Notes under the pieces: generated by a model
What the model saw: the letters and a program-made list of their open reading frames with translations, nothing else
Databases searched by the model: none
What the model was told of the DNA's origin: nothing
Made by a program: the position numbers and the translations under genes
Assembly: GCF_017115025.1 (NCBI RefSeq)
Contig: NZ_JABXKM010000029.1
Span: 1 to 38,519, forward strand
Direction: 5' to 3'
Source of the DNA: Nostoc sp. NOS(2021)
GTDB lineage: Bacteria > Cyanobacteriota > Cyanobacteriia > Cyanobacteriales > Nostocaceae
Length of the DNA: 38,519 bases
In this document: positions 24,753-33,760 of the stretch, in pieces
Layout: each line of letters starts with the position of its first letter
Numbering within the stretch: position 1 is the first letter of the stretch

Positions 24753-24779
24753 CCCTGTCTATAGGCAGGGAATTTTTTT
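24753..24779 (+). terminator. Intrinsic terminator
   Basis: CCCTGTC / GGCAGGG stem (one G-T), TATA loop, then AATTTTTTT. Confidence 0.8.
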
Positions 24780-24842
24780 GTAGAGACGCCACGGCAACGA
24801 TCGCAACGCACCGCCTGATTAATCACAATCACGTCTCTACAA
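24778..24842. mobile_element. 65-bp MITE-like element upstream of sdhA
   Basis: Perfect 11-bp inverted ends TTGTAGAGACG / CGTCTCTACAA around a GC-rich centre. The AGACG / CGTCT end is shared with the palindrome embedded in tnpB (3599-3618). Confidence 0.65.
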
Positions 24843-24876
24843 TAGAACAGCAGTGGTTTGCAGTCGGGGGCTAATT

Positions 24877-26604
24877 ATGCTGGAACACGATGTGATTATT
24901 GTCGGGGGTGGATTGGCAGGATGTCGCGCTGCTGTGGAAATTGCCCGGATTGACCCCAGTTTAAATATTGCTGTGGTTGCCAAAACTCACCCAATTCGTT
25001 CCCACTCGGTCGCGGCTCAAGGTGGTATGGCTGCATCGCTGAAAAATGTTGATTCCGAAGATAGTTGGGAAGCACATGCTTTTGATACTGTCAAGGGTTC
25101 TGATTACTTGGCAGACCAAGACGCTGTGGCAATTCTCACCCAAGAAGCGCCAGATGTAGTAATTGACTTGGAACACATGGGCGTTTTGTTCTCTCGCTTA
25201 ACCGATGGGCGCATTGCCCAACGGGCTTTTGGTGGACATTCCCACAATCGCACTTGCTACGCCGCTGATAAGACCGGTCACGCGATTTTGCACGAATTGG
25301 TCAACAATTTGCGGCGTTATGGGGTGCAAGTTTATGAAGAATGGTACGTGATGCGTCTGATTTTAGAAGAAAATGAGGCGAAAGGTGTGGTAATGTTCCA
25401 TCTTTTGGATGGACATATAGAGGTGGTGCGTGCCAAGGCGGTGATGTTTGCCACAGGGGGCTATGGTCGCGTTTATAACACTACCTCTAATGATTACGCT
25501 TCTTCGGGTGATGGTTTGGCAATGACTGCGATCGCAGGTTTGCCCCTTGAAGATATGGAATTTGTCCAATTTCACCCCACTGGCTTATATCCGGTAGGGG
25601 TGCTGATTTCGGAAGCGGTACGGGGAGAAGGGGCGTATCTGATTAATAGTGAAGGCGATCGCTTTATGGCGAATTATGCACCTAGTCGCATGGAACTAGC
25701 TCCTCGTGATATTACCTCACGAGCGATCGCTTACGAAATTCGCGCTGGTCGTGGTATTCATCTCGATGGTAGTGCTGGTGGCCCCTTTGTCTATCTGGAT
25801 CTACGCCACATGGGCAAAGAAAAAATTATGAGTCGCGTTCCCTTCTGTTGGGAAGAAGCACATCGTTTGGTAGGTGTTGACGCTGTGACTCAACCTATGC
25901 CAGTCCGCCCGACCATTCACTATTGTATGGGTGGTATCCCAGTTAATACTGATGGGCAAGTGCGTAGTAGTGGCGATGGTTTGGTTGATGCTTTCTTTGC
26001 TGCGGGTGAAACATCTTGTGTTTCCGTACATGGTGCAAATCGCTTGGGGAGTAATTCTCTACTAGAGTGCGTAGTTTATGGTAAGCGGACTGGGGCGGCG
26101 ATCGCAAAATTTGTACAAAAACGGAAGTTGCCCTCTGTAGATGAGCAACGGTATGTAACAGAAGCCCAGCAACAAATTCAAGCTTTGCTAGAACAACCAG
26201 GTCAGTATCGCATTAACCAAGTCCGTCAAGCTTTCCAGGATTGTATGACTGAGTACTGCGGTGTTTTCCGCACTGAGGCATTAATGAGTGAAGGTTTGCA
26301 GAAACTAGAAGAAATACAACAGCAATATCCGCAAATTTATTTAGATGATAAAGGCAATTGCTGGAATACAGAACTTGTGGAGGCTTTGGAATTGCGAAGT
26401 TTGATGGTGGTGGGACAAACTATTTTGGCATCAGCCCTAAATCGTCAAGAAAGTCGTGGCGCTCATTTCCGCGAAGATTATTCGCTGCGAGATGATGCTA
26501 ACTTCCTCAAACACACAATGGCTTACTATTCACCGGCGGGAATTGATATACAATATCGACCGGTGGCGATAACTATGTTTGAGCCAAAAGAGCGGAAGTA
26601 TTAG
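24877..26604 (+). CDS. sdhA: Succinate dehydrogenase/fumarate reductase flavoprotein subunit
   Basis: 575 aa from ATG 24877, which has GGGGG 6 nt upstream; an in-frame upstream start at 24853 is unlikely. Oxidises succinate to fumarate with covalently bound FAD. The dinucleotide fold GGGLAG (10-15) is followed by [13 protein letters not shown] with His43 as the flavin attachment site. Substrate-binding motifs [42 protein letters not shown], and the active-site stretch [14 protein letters not shown] are all present, plus [18 protein letters not shown] near the FAD. It probably works at the thylakoid or plasma membrane feeding plastoquinone. The iron-sulfur subunit gene is not adjacent. Confidence 0.95.
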   Translation: MLEHDVIIVGGGLAGCRAAVEIARIDPSLNIAVVAKTHPIRSHSVAAQGGMAASLKNVDSEDSWEAHAFDTVKGSDYLADQDAVAILTQEAPDVVIDLEHMGVLFSRLTDGRIAQRAFGGHSHNRTCYAADKTGHAILHELVNNLRRYGVQVYEEWYVMRLILEENEAKGVVMFHLLDGHIEVVRAKAVMFATGGYGRVYNTTSNDYASSGDGLAMTAIAGLPLEDMEFVQFHPTGLYPVGVLISEAVRGEGAYLINSEGDRFMANYAPSRMELAPRDITSRAIAYEIRAGRGIHLDGSAGGPFVYLDLRHMGKEKIMSRVPFCWEEAHRLVGVDAVTQPMPVRPTIHYCMGGIPVNTDGQVRSSGDGLVDAFFAAGETSCVSVHGANRLGSNSLLECVVYGKRTGAAIAKFVQKRKLPSVDEQRYVTEAQQQIQALLEQPGQYRINQVRQAFQDCMTEYCGVFRTEALMSEGLQKLEEIQQQYPQIYLDDKGNCWNTELVEALELRSLMVVGQTILASALNRQESRGAHFREDYSLRDDANFLKHTMAYYSPAGIDIQYRPVAITMFEPKERKY

Positions 26605-26626
26605 CCAAAGGTAAATTTATGTGAGA

Positions 26627-26663
26627 AATCGAGGGGACTACAAAAATTTTGTCCACCTCGATT
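26627..26663. terminator. Hairpin between convergent genes
   Basis: AATCGAGG / CCTCGATT 8-bp stem plus inner GGAC/GTCC around an A-rich loop, between sdhA and the DUF6887-like gene. No long U tract follows on either strand. Confidence 0.45.
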
Positions 26664-26686
26664 AAGAATATGAAATGATTAAGTTA

Positions 26687-26887
26687 TCAATCAGAACCTA
26701 ATTGTTTCTGAATCACAGCTATGATCTTTTCTTCCCAAGCGGGATCATTTAATTTTATTGCAGCATCACGATGACGAGATTTTCGTCTATCCATATAAGC
26801 ATAAAAGGCTTCCTTATCATCCTTGTGGGTGAGAAAGTAACTCTTTAGCTCTTGGTCACTCATTGCTGCATAGTTTACCTTATTCAT
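26687..26887 (-). CDS. Small DUF6887-like protein (second gene of a two-gene module)
   Basis: 66 aa. The first half (MNKVNYAAMSDQELKSYFLTH, then EAFYAYMDRRKSR) is a helical segment shared with the gene at 28191. From memory this corresponds to the cyanobacterial small-protein family DUF6887. It begins 15 nt after the stop of the 64-aa gene, so the two are co-transcribed. The 5'-DUF6888-like, 3'-DUF6887-like order resembles toxin-antitoxin or other small accessory pairs, but no activity is known to me. Confidence 0.75.
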   Translation of the reverse strand: MNKVNYAAMSDQELKSYFLTHKDDKEAFYAYMDRRKSRHRDAAIKLNDPAWEEKIIAVIQKQLGSD

Positions 26888-26902
26888 AGTTCTATACTAC
26901 AT

Positions 26903-27097
26903 TCATGGTTCTATACTACCATCTGGCGTAATTTCTAGCTGTATTCCTTCATTTTGCCCAGCTAATATAAATATATTGAGCGATCGTTCATCTAATCGCA
27001 CGATGTGAATCGGCTGGAACATCACATTTGTAAGTTGATGGCAACTTCTATATAAGCATTGTAGCTGTTCTGCTGTTGGTTGTAGCTCGTCAGCCAT
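26903..27097 (-). CDS. Small DUF6888-like protein (first gene of the module)
   Basis: 64 aa. LYRSCHQLTNVMFQPIHIVRLD followed by FILAGQNEGIQLEITPDG suggests a helix plus a small beta-sheet. A homologous but interrupted gene is at 28012-28194. Family name DUF6888 is from memory. No signal or membrane segment. Confidence 0.75.
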   Translation of the reverse strand: MADELQPTAEQLQCLYRSCHQLTNVMFQPIHIVRLDERSLNIFILAGQNEGIQLEITPDGSIEP

Positions 27098-27199
27098 TGG
27101 TTCTTTTATTATGAATTTTTCTCTTTATAAATGTATATGTAACAAATATAATAATATAAACCCGTCCAGCGATGCTCTCATAGTTGTGATTCTCACATC

Positions 27200-27739
27200 C
27201 TATTTAGCATTCCAAATGAACTTCCCCTTCTCACCGGGATATGCTGCTCCCTCTTTGTCGCGCCACTCGAAGTGTATTTCAATTGGCATTTTCAAATTCT
27301 TCATTAAGTGCAAAGTGTTACGCCAAGCAAGATTTGAATCTACACCTTGTATTGAAATGTTTACCTCTGGCAGGTAATGAAAACCAGAGTTAATTTTTTC
27401 GCCCTTAACAACACGAGCAAGGGTTAGCTTCATGAGTTCGTCTACAGAAACTCCCTGTCGAATAGCAAGTTCGTGTGCTGCATCGACGATTTTGTTCCAG
27501 TTCGGTTGATGAATTTCCTCAGCACCCATAATGGCTCGAAGCACTCTGGTATGCTGCAAATTGCTTACCCCAGCTTCAATAACTCTATCGTTTTTAGTTT
27601 CAGAAATTTGCTGAGACTGGTGATGTGCCTCATATTCATTCAGTAACTTCTCAATAACAGTGATAGGTGTATCCTCAAAAGGTGCGGCGATCGCTTGGAG
27701 CCTCTTGTAAATATGATCAGGTATTCTGATAACTGGCAT
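27200..27739 (-). CDS. Putative DNA-binding protein with SeqA/RHH-like N-terminus
   Basis: 179 aa. The start MPVIRIPDHIYKRLQAIAAPFEDTPITVIEKLLNEYE fits a strand-helix-helix DNA-binding module like the N-terminus of SeqA or a ribbon-helix-helix protein. A polar linker leads to a C-terminal alpha/beta domain (about 65-179) ending GEKGKFIWNAK that I do not recognise. The ATG and promoter region were duplicated 204 bp upstream (27802-27998). Placed between the two DUF6888/6887 modules, it may regulate them; that is inference. Confidence 0.78.
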   Translation of the reverse strand: MPVIRIPDHIYKRLQAIAAPFEDTPITVIEKLLNEYEAHHQSQQISETKNDRVIEAGVSNLQHTRVLRAIMGAEEIHQPNWNKIVDAAHELAIRQGVSVDELMKLTLARVVKGEKINSGFHYLPEVNISIQGVDSNLAWRNTLHLMKNLKMPIEIHFEWRDKEGAAYPGEKGKFIWNAK

Positions 27740-27794
27740 TTTATATATTCTGCCCTGCTTACAGTATTATTGTAACACGCTTACATTAAAATCC
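27598..27794. repeat. Tandem duplication, unit A (5' end and upstream region of the DNA-binding gene)
   Basis: About 197 bp nearly identical to 27802-27998, offset 204 bp. It covers the first about 47 codons and about 55 bp of upstream sequence. Confidence 0.9.
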
Positions 27795-27982
27795 GGTTCA
27801 ATTTCAGAAATTTGCTGAGACTGGTGATCTGCCTCATATTCATTCAGTAACTTCTCAATAACATTGATAGGTCTATCCTCGAAAGGTACGGCGATCGCTT
27901 GGAGCCTCTTGTAAATAGGATCAGGTATTCTGATAACTGGTATTTTATATATTCTGCCCTGCTTACAGTATGATTGTAACAC
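27767..27982 (-). pseudogene. Truncated duplicate of the DNA-binding protein gene
   Basis: The reading frame repeats PVIRIPD..YKRLQAIA.PFED and the following residues of the neighbour, but the codon matching the neighbour's ATG is ATA, and the frame ends after SEIEPDFNVSVLQ. It could only be read from an upstream GTG (27982). Best seen as the 5' fragment left by a tandem duplication. Confidence 0.75.
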
Positions 27983-27998
27983 ACCTACGTTAAAATTG
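27802..27998. repeat. Tandem duplication, unit B
   Basis: Second copy of unit A with scattered substitutions, including the lost start codon. Includes the conserved TATATTCTGCCCTGCTTACAG upstream motif in both copies. Confidence 0.88.
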
Positions 27999-28011
27999 CA
28001 GTAGCCACATC

Positions 28012-28194
28012 ATGCCAACACAGAAGCAATCGGATACAGCGATATTCCTTTGTCAGTTACTTTCTAATCTGTATTAGCCTATCCAGGTTTTCCGCTACGA
28101 CCAAAAGCTGAAAACGCTTTATATTCAAGCTGGTTTGAATGATGAGATTGCAGTCATAATTGATCAAGATGGGAATTGGAAATTTGTTCTATGA
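28012..28194 (+). pseudogene. DUF6888-like gene interrupted by one nonsense codon
   Basis: From ATG 28012 the frame reads MPTQKQSDTAIFLCQLLSNLY, then TAG (28075-28077), then PIQVFRYDQKLKTLYIQAG and LNDEIAVIIDQDGNW to TGA (28192-28194). It aligns end to end with the 64-aa protein at 26903-27097 (TNVMFQPIHIV against SNLY*PIQVF), where the stop stands at the Gln of FQPI; CAG to TAG is a single change. The end overlaps the next start codon (ATGA). Confidence 0.8.
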
Positions 28195-28400
28195 TGCAAA
28201 ACCTCAACCAGATGACCAATACTGAAATAAAACGATATATTTCAGAACATAGAAATGACGAAGAAGCGTTTCGGGCTGCATTACAAGTTTTGATGAGTCG
28301 TTCTGACTTCTCTACACAACATCCTTATCCTTTTGATCTTGAAAATCCTGAGAGCGAGGTAGAAGCTCTTTTAAAAGAGAAACTCAATCGAAGTGAATGA
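28191..28400 (+). CDS. Small DUF6887-like protein, second copy
   Basis: 69 aa from ATG 28191, which overlaps the stop of the broken upstream gene (ATGA); ATG 28194 is equally possible. LNQMTNTEIKRYISEHRNDEEAF parallels VNYAAMSDQELKSYFLTH..DKEAF of the gene at 26687, with a longer acidic tail (ESEVEALLKEKLNRSE). Coupled translation with the upstream gene would now depend on reading through or reinitiating after its TAG. Confidence 0.75.
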   Translation: MMQNLNQMTNTEIKRYISEHRNDEEAFRAALQVLMSRSDFSTQHPYPFDLENPESEVEALLKEKLNRSE

Positions 28401-28880
28401 TTGCCTAACAGTAAAATCCAATGACGTTAATAGATGTAGTGATCAAGTCCTGTCTCTCCACTAGCCCATAGATTCCATCACGTTTAGTGAATTTGCGATT
28501 GAGCCGATTATGCTCAATCAAGTAATTTGCTGATAGCATACGAGCGATCGCTTATCCTTGATTCTCCTAAAACAGTGCAGCGATGTGAGCGATATCTACG
28601 ATTGGCTATTCGCCGTCGCACTTTGCTTGTAGAAGTGATAATCAGTCTTAATAATAACGGTATAAAGAGAATTTACTTATAAGTTAATCCGTGCTAATTA
28701 AAACTCAATATCGAGATCCTACCCAAGGGTGAGGGACATTATACATCATAAATTTTTGTTGCAAATATTACGGCCTATAGCTAGCGTAAAGTGGACAATT
28801 TGACAATCTTTAATACTAAAACTACTTGGCGTATAGTCATAATCTGTCCGCACGCAATAAGAACGCAAGACACCTAATAT
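28401..28880. other. 480-bp intergenic region upstream of nrdJ
   Basis: No gene or RNA recognised. Contains a HIP1 site near 28546 and a TTGACA at 28799 followed by A/T-rich sequence that could be the nrdJ promoter. I looked for a cobalamin riboswitch (B12 box) and saw none. Confidence 0.45.
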
Positions 28881-31800
28881 ATGGTTCGAGAGCTTGAAAG
28901 AAAACGCCAGAGTGTAAAGTTTCCCGAAACTGCACCGGCTGCTAATCCCGTATTTTTTAGAACCTATAGCCGCCGTACAAAGGCGGGACTAAGGGAAACA
29001 TGGGATGAGGTATGCGATCGCACTCTACTCGGCTTAATTAAGCTGGGAAAACTAACTCAAGAAGAAGCTGCCATACTCGATCAGATGCAGCGCAACTTGA
29101 AAGCTATGCCCAGTGGGCGCTGGCTATGGGTTGGAGGTACAGACTGGATAACCAAGCCAAAGAACTTTTCCGGGGCTTATAATTGCACCTCTACCAATCT
29201 AGAAGACTGGAATGCCTTCGGATTAATGATGGATTTGGCAATGATGGGCTGTGGCACTGGAGCCGTCCTAGAACCACAATTTATTAACCAGTTGCCCCCC
29301 ATCCGTAATCATTTGAATGTCACTGTACAAGGTGAAATTGGCAGCACTCCTGTGCAATTACGACGTGAATATACTGAAACACATATAGAAGTCAATAGCG
29401 TCACTATTCACGTTGGAGATAGCCGTGAAGGTTGGGTTGAATCATATCAAACCCTGTTAGAACTCTCCACTGATGAACAATTTTCAACCGAAGTTGAAGT
29501 ATTAGTGGATATCAGTGATGTCCGCAAAGCCGGAGAAACGCTCAACGGTTTTGGGGGAGTTGCTAATCCTGTGAAATTACCCGGACTTTATCAGCGTTGC
29601 GCCTCCATCCTGAATAAAGCTGTAGGACGACAATTAAATTCAGTTGAATGCTGTTTGTTAATCGATCAAGGTGCTGTAACAATTGTTGCAGGAAATATCC
29701 GAAGAAGTGCGGGGATGCGTCAGTTTGATTCTGGCGATGGTCTAGCAGCCACCGCCAAAGATAATTTATGGCAGCAAGATGAAAATGGCAACTGGCGAAT
29801 TGATCCAGAGCGCGATGCACTCAGGATGGCAAATCATAGCAGGGTCTTTCACCACAAACCCTCATTAGAAGAATCTATTGATGCTGTCCGCAAACAGTAT
29901 TATAGTGGCGAGGGAGCAATTCAATGGGCTGGTGAAGCTGTAGCTAGAGCTAATTGTGATTTGTTACCAACACAAGCATTAAAAGTTGATTTTTTGAAAG
30001 CTTATAACCAAGGAACAGCAAAACAGTGGTTACAGGAACACTATCCCAACCTTGATGCTAATGAGCTAGAACATCGTTTGCATCGCTATGGGCTAAATCC
30101 TTGTCATTCGGGCGATACATTAGTATCAACTGAGCAAGGGTTAGTACCAATAAAAGATTTAATTGGTAAGCCATTCAGAACCTTGGTGGATTTGCGCTCA
30201 GTAGGATTAGATGGAGTCAAGTTGACTGATGCGATCGCGTTTGCTACTGGTGTACAAACAACTTATACAATAACCTTAGAAAATGGGTTACAGATGAGAT
30301 GTACTGCTGACCATAAACACTTTACTAATCACGAATGGGTAGCAACCAAGGACTTAACCTCAGAGCATAGTATCTATATTCAAAAAGGAGAAGGAAGTTT
30401 CGGTGAAGGTACAATCACTATTGAACAAGCTCAAATGCTGGGCTGGTTATATGGTGATGGTTCAATCTACAAAGGATATAGAAGTTTAGATGCAGTATTC
30501 TATATCAATCAAAAGGAATACCCAACAGTTTTTCCTGTCCTAAGCCAAGCTGTCGAATCTCTAACAGGCTATAACCATAAGCCTAGTTTGGTGAAAGGGG
30601 TATATACCTTTCATAGTGGTTCATCTTTAATGAATTCATTCTTGGAAAAACTAGGTGTTCAGTCAAAGAACTGTTTACCAGATAGCTTTCTAAATCAATC
30701 AAAAGAAGTCATCATTGGCTTTCTACAAGGTTTATTTTCTGCTGACGGTTGCGTTAGTCTTAAGGCAAGACACGTAGAACTTCGTAACCTTTCTAAAGAT
30801 TTCCTGCGACAAGTTCAGTTATTGTTGCTAAACCTGGGAATCAAAAGCAGTCTAAAACTTAAACAAAACCCAGGACAAAAAGGTGTATCTTACATCTTGA
30901 AAGATGGAACGGAAAAGATTAGTCAAAATAGAGGAAGTTGGCGACTGATAGTTTACTCAGGAGAGGGAGTCAGAAACTTCTATAAATTAGTTGGTTTTCC
31001 TCTTGTACCTGAAAAACAGCAACGTCTAGAGCAACTTGCAACAAAGAAACTAGCAAGGACTTATAGTGAAACTATTATCAACCGATGGTTTACTTCAAAA
31101 GTTCACAGTATTGAAGAGTTTGGTGAAGAACCTGTCTACGATCTTCATGTTCCACTAACTCACTCATTCATTGCCAACGGTTGTATTACTCACAACTGCG
31201 GTGAAATTATCGGCTCTAATTTCCACTGCAATTTGTCTGAGGTTCACCTTAATCAAATCGACCCACATAACTACAAAGAACAAGAGGAGGCTTTCACTGC
31301 TGGGGCGTTATCTGTAGCAGCACTTTTAAATCACAAATTCCTGGAACCACGTTATCAATATAGCCGTGAATTAGACCCGATTGTGGGAGTTTCTTTTACA
31401 GGTTTATTTGATTTCTTTGTCCATGCTTTTGGGGTTGATTGGCTGCGCTGGTGGTCAGAAGGAAGACCTGCTACTGCACAAGGATTAGCTTTCAAGCGTC
31501 AGGAAGAAAAATATCTAAGTTCCTGGAGAGATATTGTACATCGGGTGGTTTGGGATTACTGCGATCGCCACAATCTCAAACGTCCAAATCGCTGTACCAC
31601 AGTCCAACCTAGTGGCACTAAGGCTTTATTAACTAATGCTAGTTCAGGATGGCATCCCCCGAAAGCGCAAAGATTTATTCGCCGCATCACCTTCGGCAAA
31701 AATGACCCAGTAGCCTTAGCTTGTATTGACTATGGTTACAATGTCATTCCTTCTCAATCAGACAAAGATGAACAGGGGAATTTGCTCAATGATCCTTTTG

Positions 31801-32276
31801 ATTCACGGGTGAGTGAATGGCTAGTAGAAATCCCTGTTTCTGTATCTTGGGCTGATTTACCAGGAGCTGATGAAATTGATGTTTCTAAGTTTTCAGTCTT
31901 AGCCCAATTTGATTTTGTCCTCCAGGTTCAACGTTGGTATGTGACTCACAACACATCAGCTACTTTGGAACTTCGCTCTGATGAAATTGAACCATTGGGA
32001 CAGCGTATCTATGAAACTATCCAGAATGATGAGGGATATATTTCAGCAGCTCTTTTAGCCCGTTTTGACGATTTGCAATCATTCCCACGTTTGCCATTTG
32101 AACCAATAGATAAACCAACCTACGATCGCTTGACTCAAGAGGTGAAAGCACGGCGCAAAACAGATGATTTCTGTGCAGTCTTAAGCCGCTACGATTCCGG
32201 CGAAATGGCAGAGGCTGGCCCTAGTGGTTGTGACTCTGATAAGTGTATGTTTCCCGATCAGCAACCAAGCTCATAA
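28881..32276 (+). CDS. nrdJ: Adenosylcobalamin-dependent ribonucleoside-triphosphate reductase (class II) with intein
   Basis: 1131 aa precursor; 766 aa after removal of a 365-aa intein. Reduces ribonucleotides to deoxyribonucleotides using a B12-generated thiyl radical. Monomeric Lactobacillus-type family: SGAYNCTSTN (Cys102, equivalent of a reducing Cys), the radical motif NP-CGEI split by the intein (Cys773), NFHCNLSEV (Cys783), TVQPSGTKALL, and the C-terminal shuttle pair CDSDKC (Cys1117, Cys1122). All expected Cys are present, so the spliced product should be active. The ATG overlaps no other gene. It is followed by a MITE-like element and a strong terminator. Confidence 0.95.
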   Translation: MVRELERKRQSVKFPETAPAANPVFFRTYSRRTKAGLRETWDEVCDRTLLGLIKLGKLTQEEAAILDQMQRNLKAMPSGRWLWVGGTDWITKPKNFSGAYNCTSTNLEDWNAFGLMMDLAMMGCGTGAVLEPQFINQLPPIRNHLNVTVQGEIGSTPVQLRREYTETHIEVNSVTIHVGDSREGWVESYQTLLELSTDEQFSTEVEVLVDISDVRKAGETLNGFGGVANPVKLPGLYQRCASILNKAVGRQLNSVECCLLIDQGAVTIVAGNIRRSAGMRQFDSGDGLAATAKDNLWQQDENGNWRIDPERDALRMANHSRVFHHKPSLEESIDAVRKQYYSGEGAIQWAGEAVARANCDLLPTQALKVDFLKAYNQGTAKQWLQEHYPNLDANELEHRLHRYGLNPCHSGDTLVSTEQGLVPIKDLIGKPFRTLVDLRSVGLDGVKLTDAIAFATGVQTTYTITLENGLQMRCTADHKHFTNHEWVATKDLTSEHSIYIQKGEGSFGEGTITIEQAQMLGWLYGDGSIYKGYRSLDAVFYINQKEYPTVFPVLSQAVESLTGYNHKPSLVKGVYTFHSGSSLMNSFLEKLGVQSKNCLPDSFLNQSKEVIIGFLQGLFSADGCVSLKARHVELRNLSKDFLRQVQLLLLNLGIKSSLKLKQNPGQKGVSYILKDGTEKISQNRGSWRLIVYSGEGVRNFYKLVGFPLVPEKQQRLEQLATKKLARTYSETIINRWFTSKVHSIEEFGEEPVYDLHVPLTHSFIANGCITHNCGEIIGSNFHCNLSEVHLNQIDPHNYKEQEEAFTAGALSVAALLNHKFLEPRYQYSRELDPIVGVSFTGLFDFFVHAFGVDWLRWWSEGRPATAQGLAFKRQEEKYLSSWRDIVHRVVWDYCDRHNLKRPNRCTTVQPSGTKALLTNASSGWHPPKAQRFIRRITFGKNDPVALACIDYGYNVIPSQSDKDEQGNLLNDPFDSRVSEWLVEIPVSVSWADLPGADEIDVSKFSVLAQFDFVLQVQRWYVTHNTSATLELRSDEIEPLGQRIYETIQNDEGYISAALLARFDDLQSFPRLPFEPIDKPTYDRLTQEVKARRKTDDFCAVLSRYDSGEMAEAGPSGCDSDKCMFPDQQPSS
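30102..31196 (+). other. Intein with LAGLIDADG homing endonuclease inside NrdJ
   Basis: 365 aa, residues 408-772. Block A starts at Cys (CHSGDTLVSTEQGLVPIKDL); block B is TADHKHFT with the conserved Thr and His; the endonuclease shows two LAGLIDADG-like motifs, LGWLYGDGSI and IGFLQGLFSADGCV, both with the acidic residue; blocks F/G are VYDLHVPLTHSFIANG and CITHN, ending in His-Asn. The +1 extein residue is Cys773. Both splicing and nuclease residues look intact. Confidence 0.93.
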
Positions 32277-32296
32277 GGTGAAATGACTATCAATTT

Positions 32297-32409
32297 ATAC
32301 CAATTCTTTTTGAATATGCGCCTATAGTAGGGGCAATTCATGTAGCTTTAGCTTCCCGCAGGGTATTGCCCCTACGTAAATAAAGCACAACCTCAGATAG
32401 AATTGGTAT
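32297..32409. mobile_element. 113-bp MITE-like element after nrdJ
   Basis: 11-bp perfect inverted ends ATACCAATTCT / AGAATTGGTAT; inner arms TAGGGGCAAT / ATTGCCCCTA, related to the interior of the element at 12331-12421. Confidence 0.7.
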
Positions 32410-32438
32410 TAGGGTAGGCACTATTTATCTATAACAAT

Positions 32439-32479
32439 AAAAAGCAGTGGTTAAATGTCATATAAAACCACTGCTTTTT
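32439..32479 (+). terminator. Strong intrinsic terminator
   Basis: A 14-bp perfect stem AAAAAGCAGTGGTT / AACCACTGCTTTTT with a 13-nt loop. Likely the nrdJ terminator; it is symmetric enough to work both ways. Confidence 0.85.
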
Positions 32480-32574
32480 ATATCAACTCAAAAAACCAAA
32501 ATACTTAAGTATTGGTGTAGAAAAGCAGCAGACAATTTCTCTACACTATGATCTTTGGCAAAAGGAGTCCGCCA

Positions 32575-33594
32575 ATGAAAGCTTACGAAATTCAAAGCAA
32601 CGGCGGGATTGATGCCCTGGCATTAGTCGATCGCCCTGAACCAAAACCAACTGCGGGACAAGTTCTGATTCAAGTCAAAGCAACATCCCTAAATTACCGC
32701 GATCTACTTGTCGCTGAAGGCGCTTACGGTGCTGGACAGAAATATCCGTTAATTCCCCTGTCTGACGGTGCGGGGGAAGTTGTGGCGGTGGGGGAAGGTG
32801 TGACACGGGTGAAAATAGGCGATCGCGTGGCTGCTACTTTCTTCCAAGACTGGATTTATGGCTCTTTAACCAAAGAGAAAATGAAATCTGATCTCGGAGG
32901 CGGTATCGATGGAATGCTGGCTGAGTATGTCGTATTACACCAAGATGGTTTAGTGATATTACCTGACCACCTATCCGACATTGAAGGCGCAACCTTACCC
33001 TGTGCAGCAGTCACAGCTTGGCACGGACTGGTGACAAAAGGCAATATTCGCGCAGGTGATAGTATTTTATTACTCGGTACTGGGGGAGTTTCGATTTTTG
33101 CTCTCCAGTTTGCCAAGATACATGGTGCTAGAGCGATTATTACTTCCAGTAGTGATGAGAAATTGGCACGAGCGAAACAGCTTGGTGCTGACGAGACAAT
33201 CAACTACAAAACAACGCCAGATTGGGAAAAGCAAGTTTACCAATTAACCAATCGCACGGGTGTAGATCATGTAGTTGAGGTAGGCGGTGCAGGAACTTTG
33301 CCAAAATCGCTACAAGCAGTCCGCATTGGGGGACGTATTAATTTGATTGGCGTATTATCAGGCAGAGGAAATGAGATTGACCCCATGCCAATACTTTTTA
33401 AGAGTTTAACAGTTCAGGGAATTTATGTTGGCAGTCGAGAAATGTTTGAGGCGATGAATCAGGCGATGCAACAGCATCAAATCAAACCGATTATTGATCG
33501 AGTTTTCCCCTTCACTGAAGCACGAGAAGCTTATCATTACCTCAAAAGTGCGGCTCACTTCGGTAAAGTGGTTATTAATCTAATTCATAATTAA
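32575..33594 (+). CDS. Zinc-independent medium-chain dehydrogenase/quinone oxidoreductase-like protein
   Basis: 339 aa from ATG 32575 with AAGGAG at 32562-32567 (7-nt spacing); an in-frame ATG 27 nt upstream has no such site. MDR fold: catalytic domain with LNYRDLLV in place of the zinc-ligand CxxD, as in quinone oxidoreductases, and no structural-zinc Cys cluster. The nucleotide-binding LLLGTGGVSIFALQFAKIHGA (about 165-185) is followed by VVEVGGAGT. It should reduce a quinone, enone or aldehyde with NAD(P)H in the cytoplasm; substrate unknown. Confidence 0.88.
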   Translation: MKAYEIQSNGGIDALALVDRPEPKPTAGQVLIQVKATSLNYRDLLVAEGAYGAGQKYPLIPLSDGAGEVVAVGEGVTRVKIGDRVAATFFQDWIYGSLTKEKMKSDLGGGIDGMLAEYVVLHQDGLVILPDHLSDIEGATLPCAAVTAWHGLVTKGNIRAGDSILLLGTGGVSIFALQFAKIHGARAIITSSSDEKLARAKQLGADETINYKTTPDWEKQVYQLTNRTGVDHVVEVGGAGTLPKSLQAVRIGGRINLIGVLSGRGNEIDPMPILFKSLTVQGIYVGSREMFEAMNQAMQQHQIKPIIDRVFPFTEAREAYHYLKSAAHFGKVVINLIHN

Positions 33595-33760
33595 CTCGTT
33601 TCCATGCAGAGTATGGGAATGCATTCATCTGGGCTGCTGCCTCAAGTCTAAAGAGGCGGAGCCTCGAGAAACCCATTTCTTGGCAGAGCTAAGGAACGAG
33701 AGGATAAACTAGCTAGAAAGCAAAGAAAAATACCAGTCAACCTTGCTAGCAAAAAGAATA

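Noticed and set aside
28401..28880. Cobalamin riboswitch upstream of the B12-dependent reductase
   Set aside because: No B12-box-like conserved motif or matching hairpins seen.
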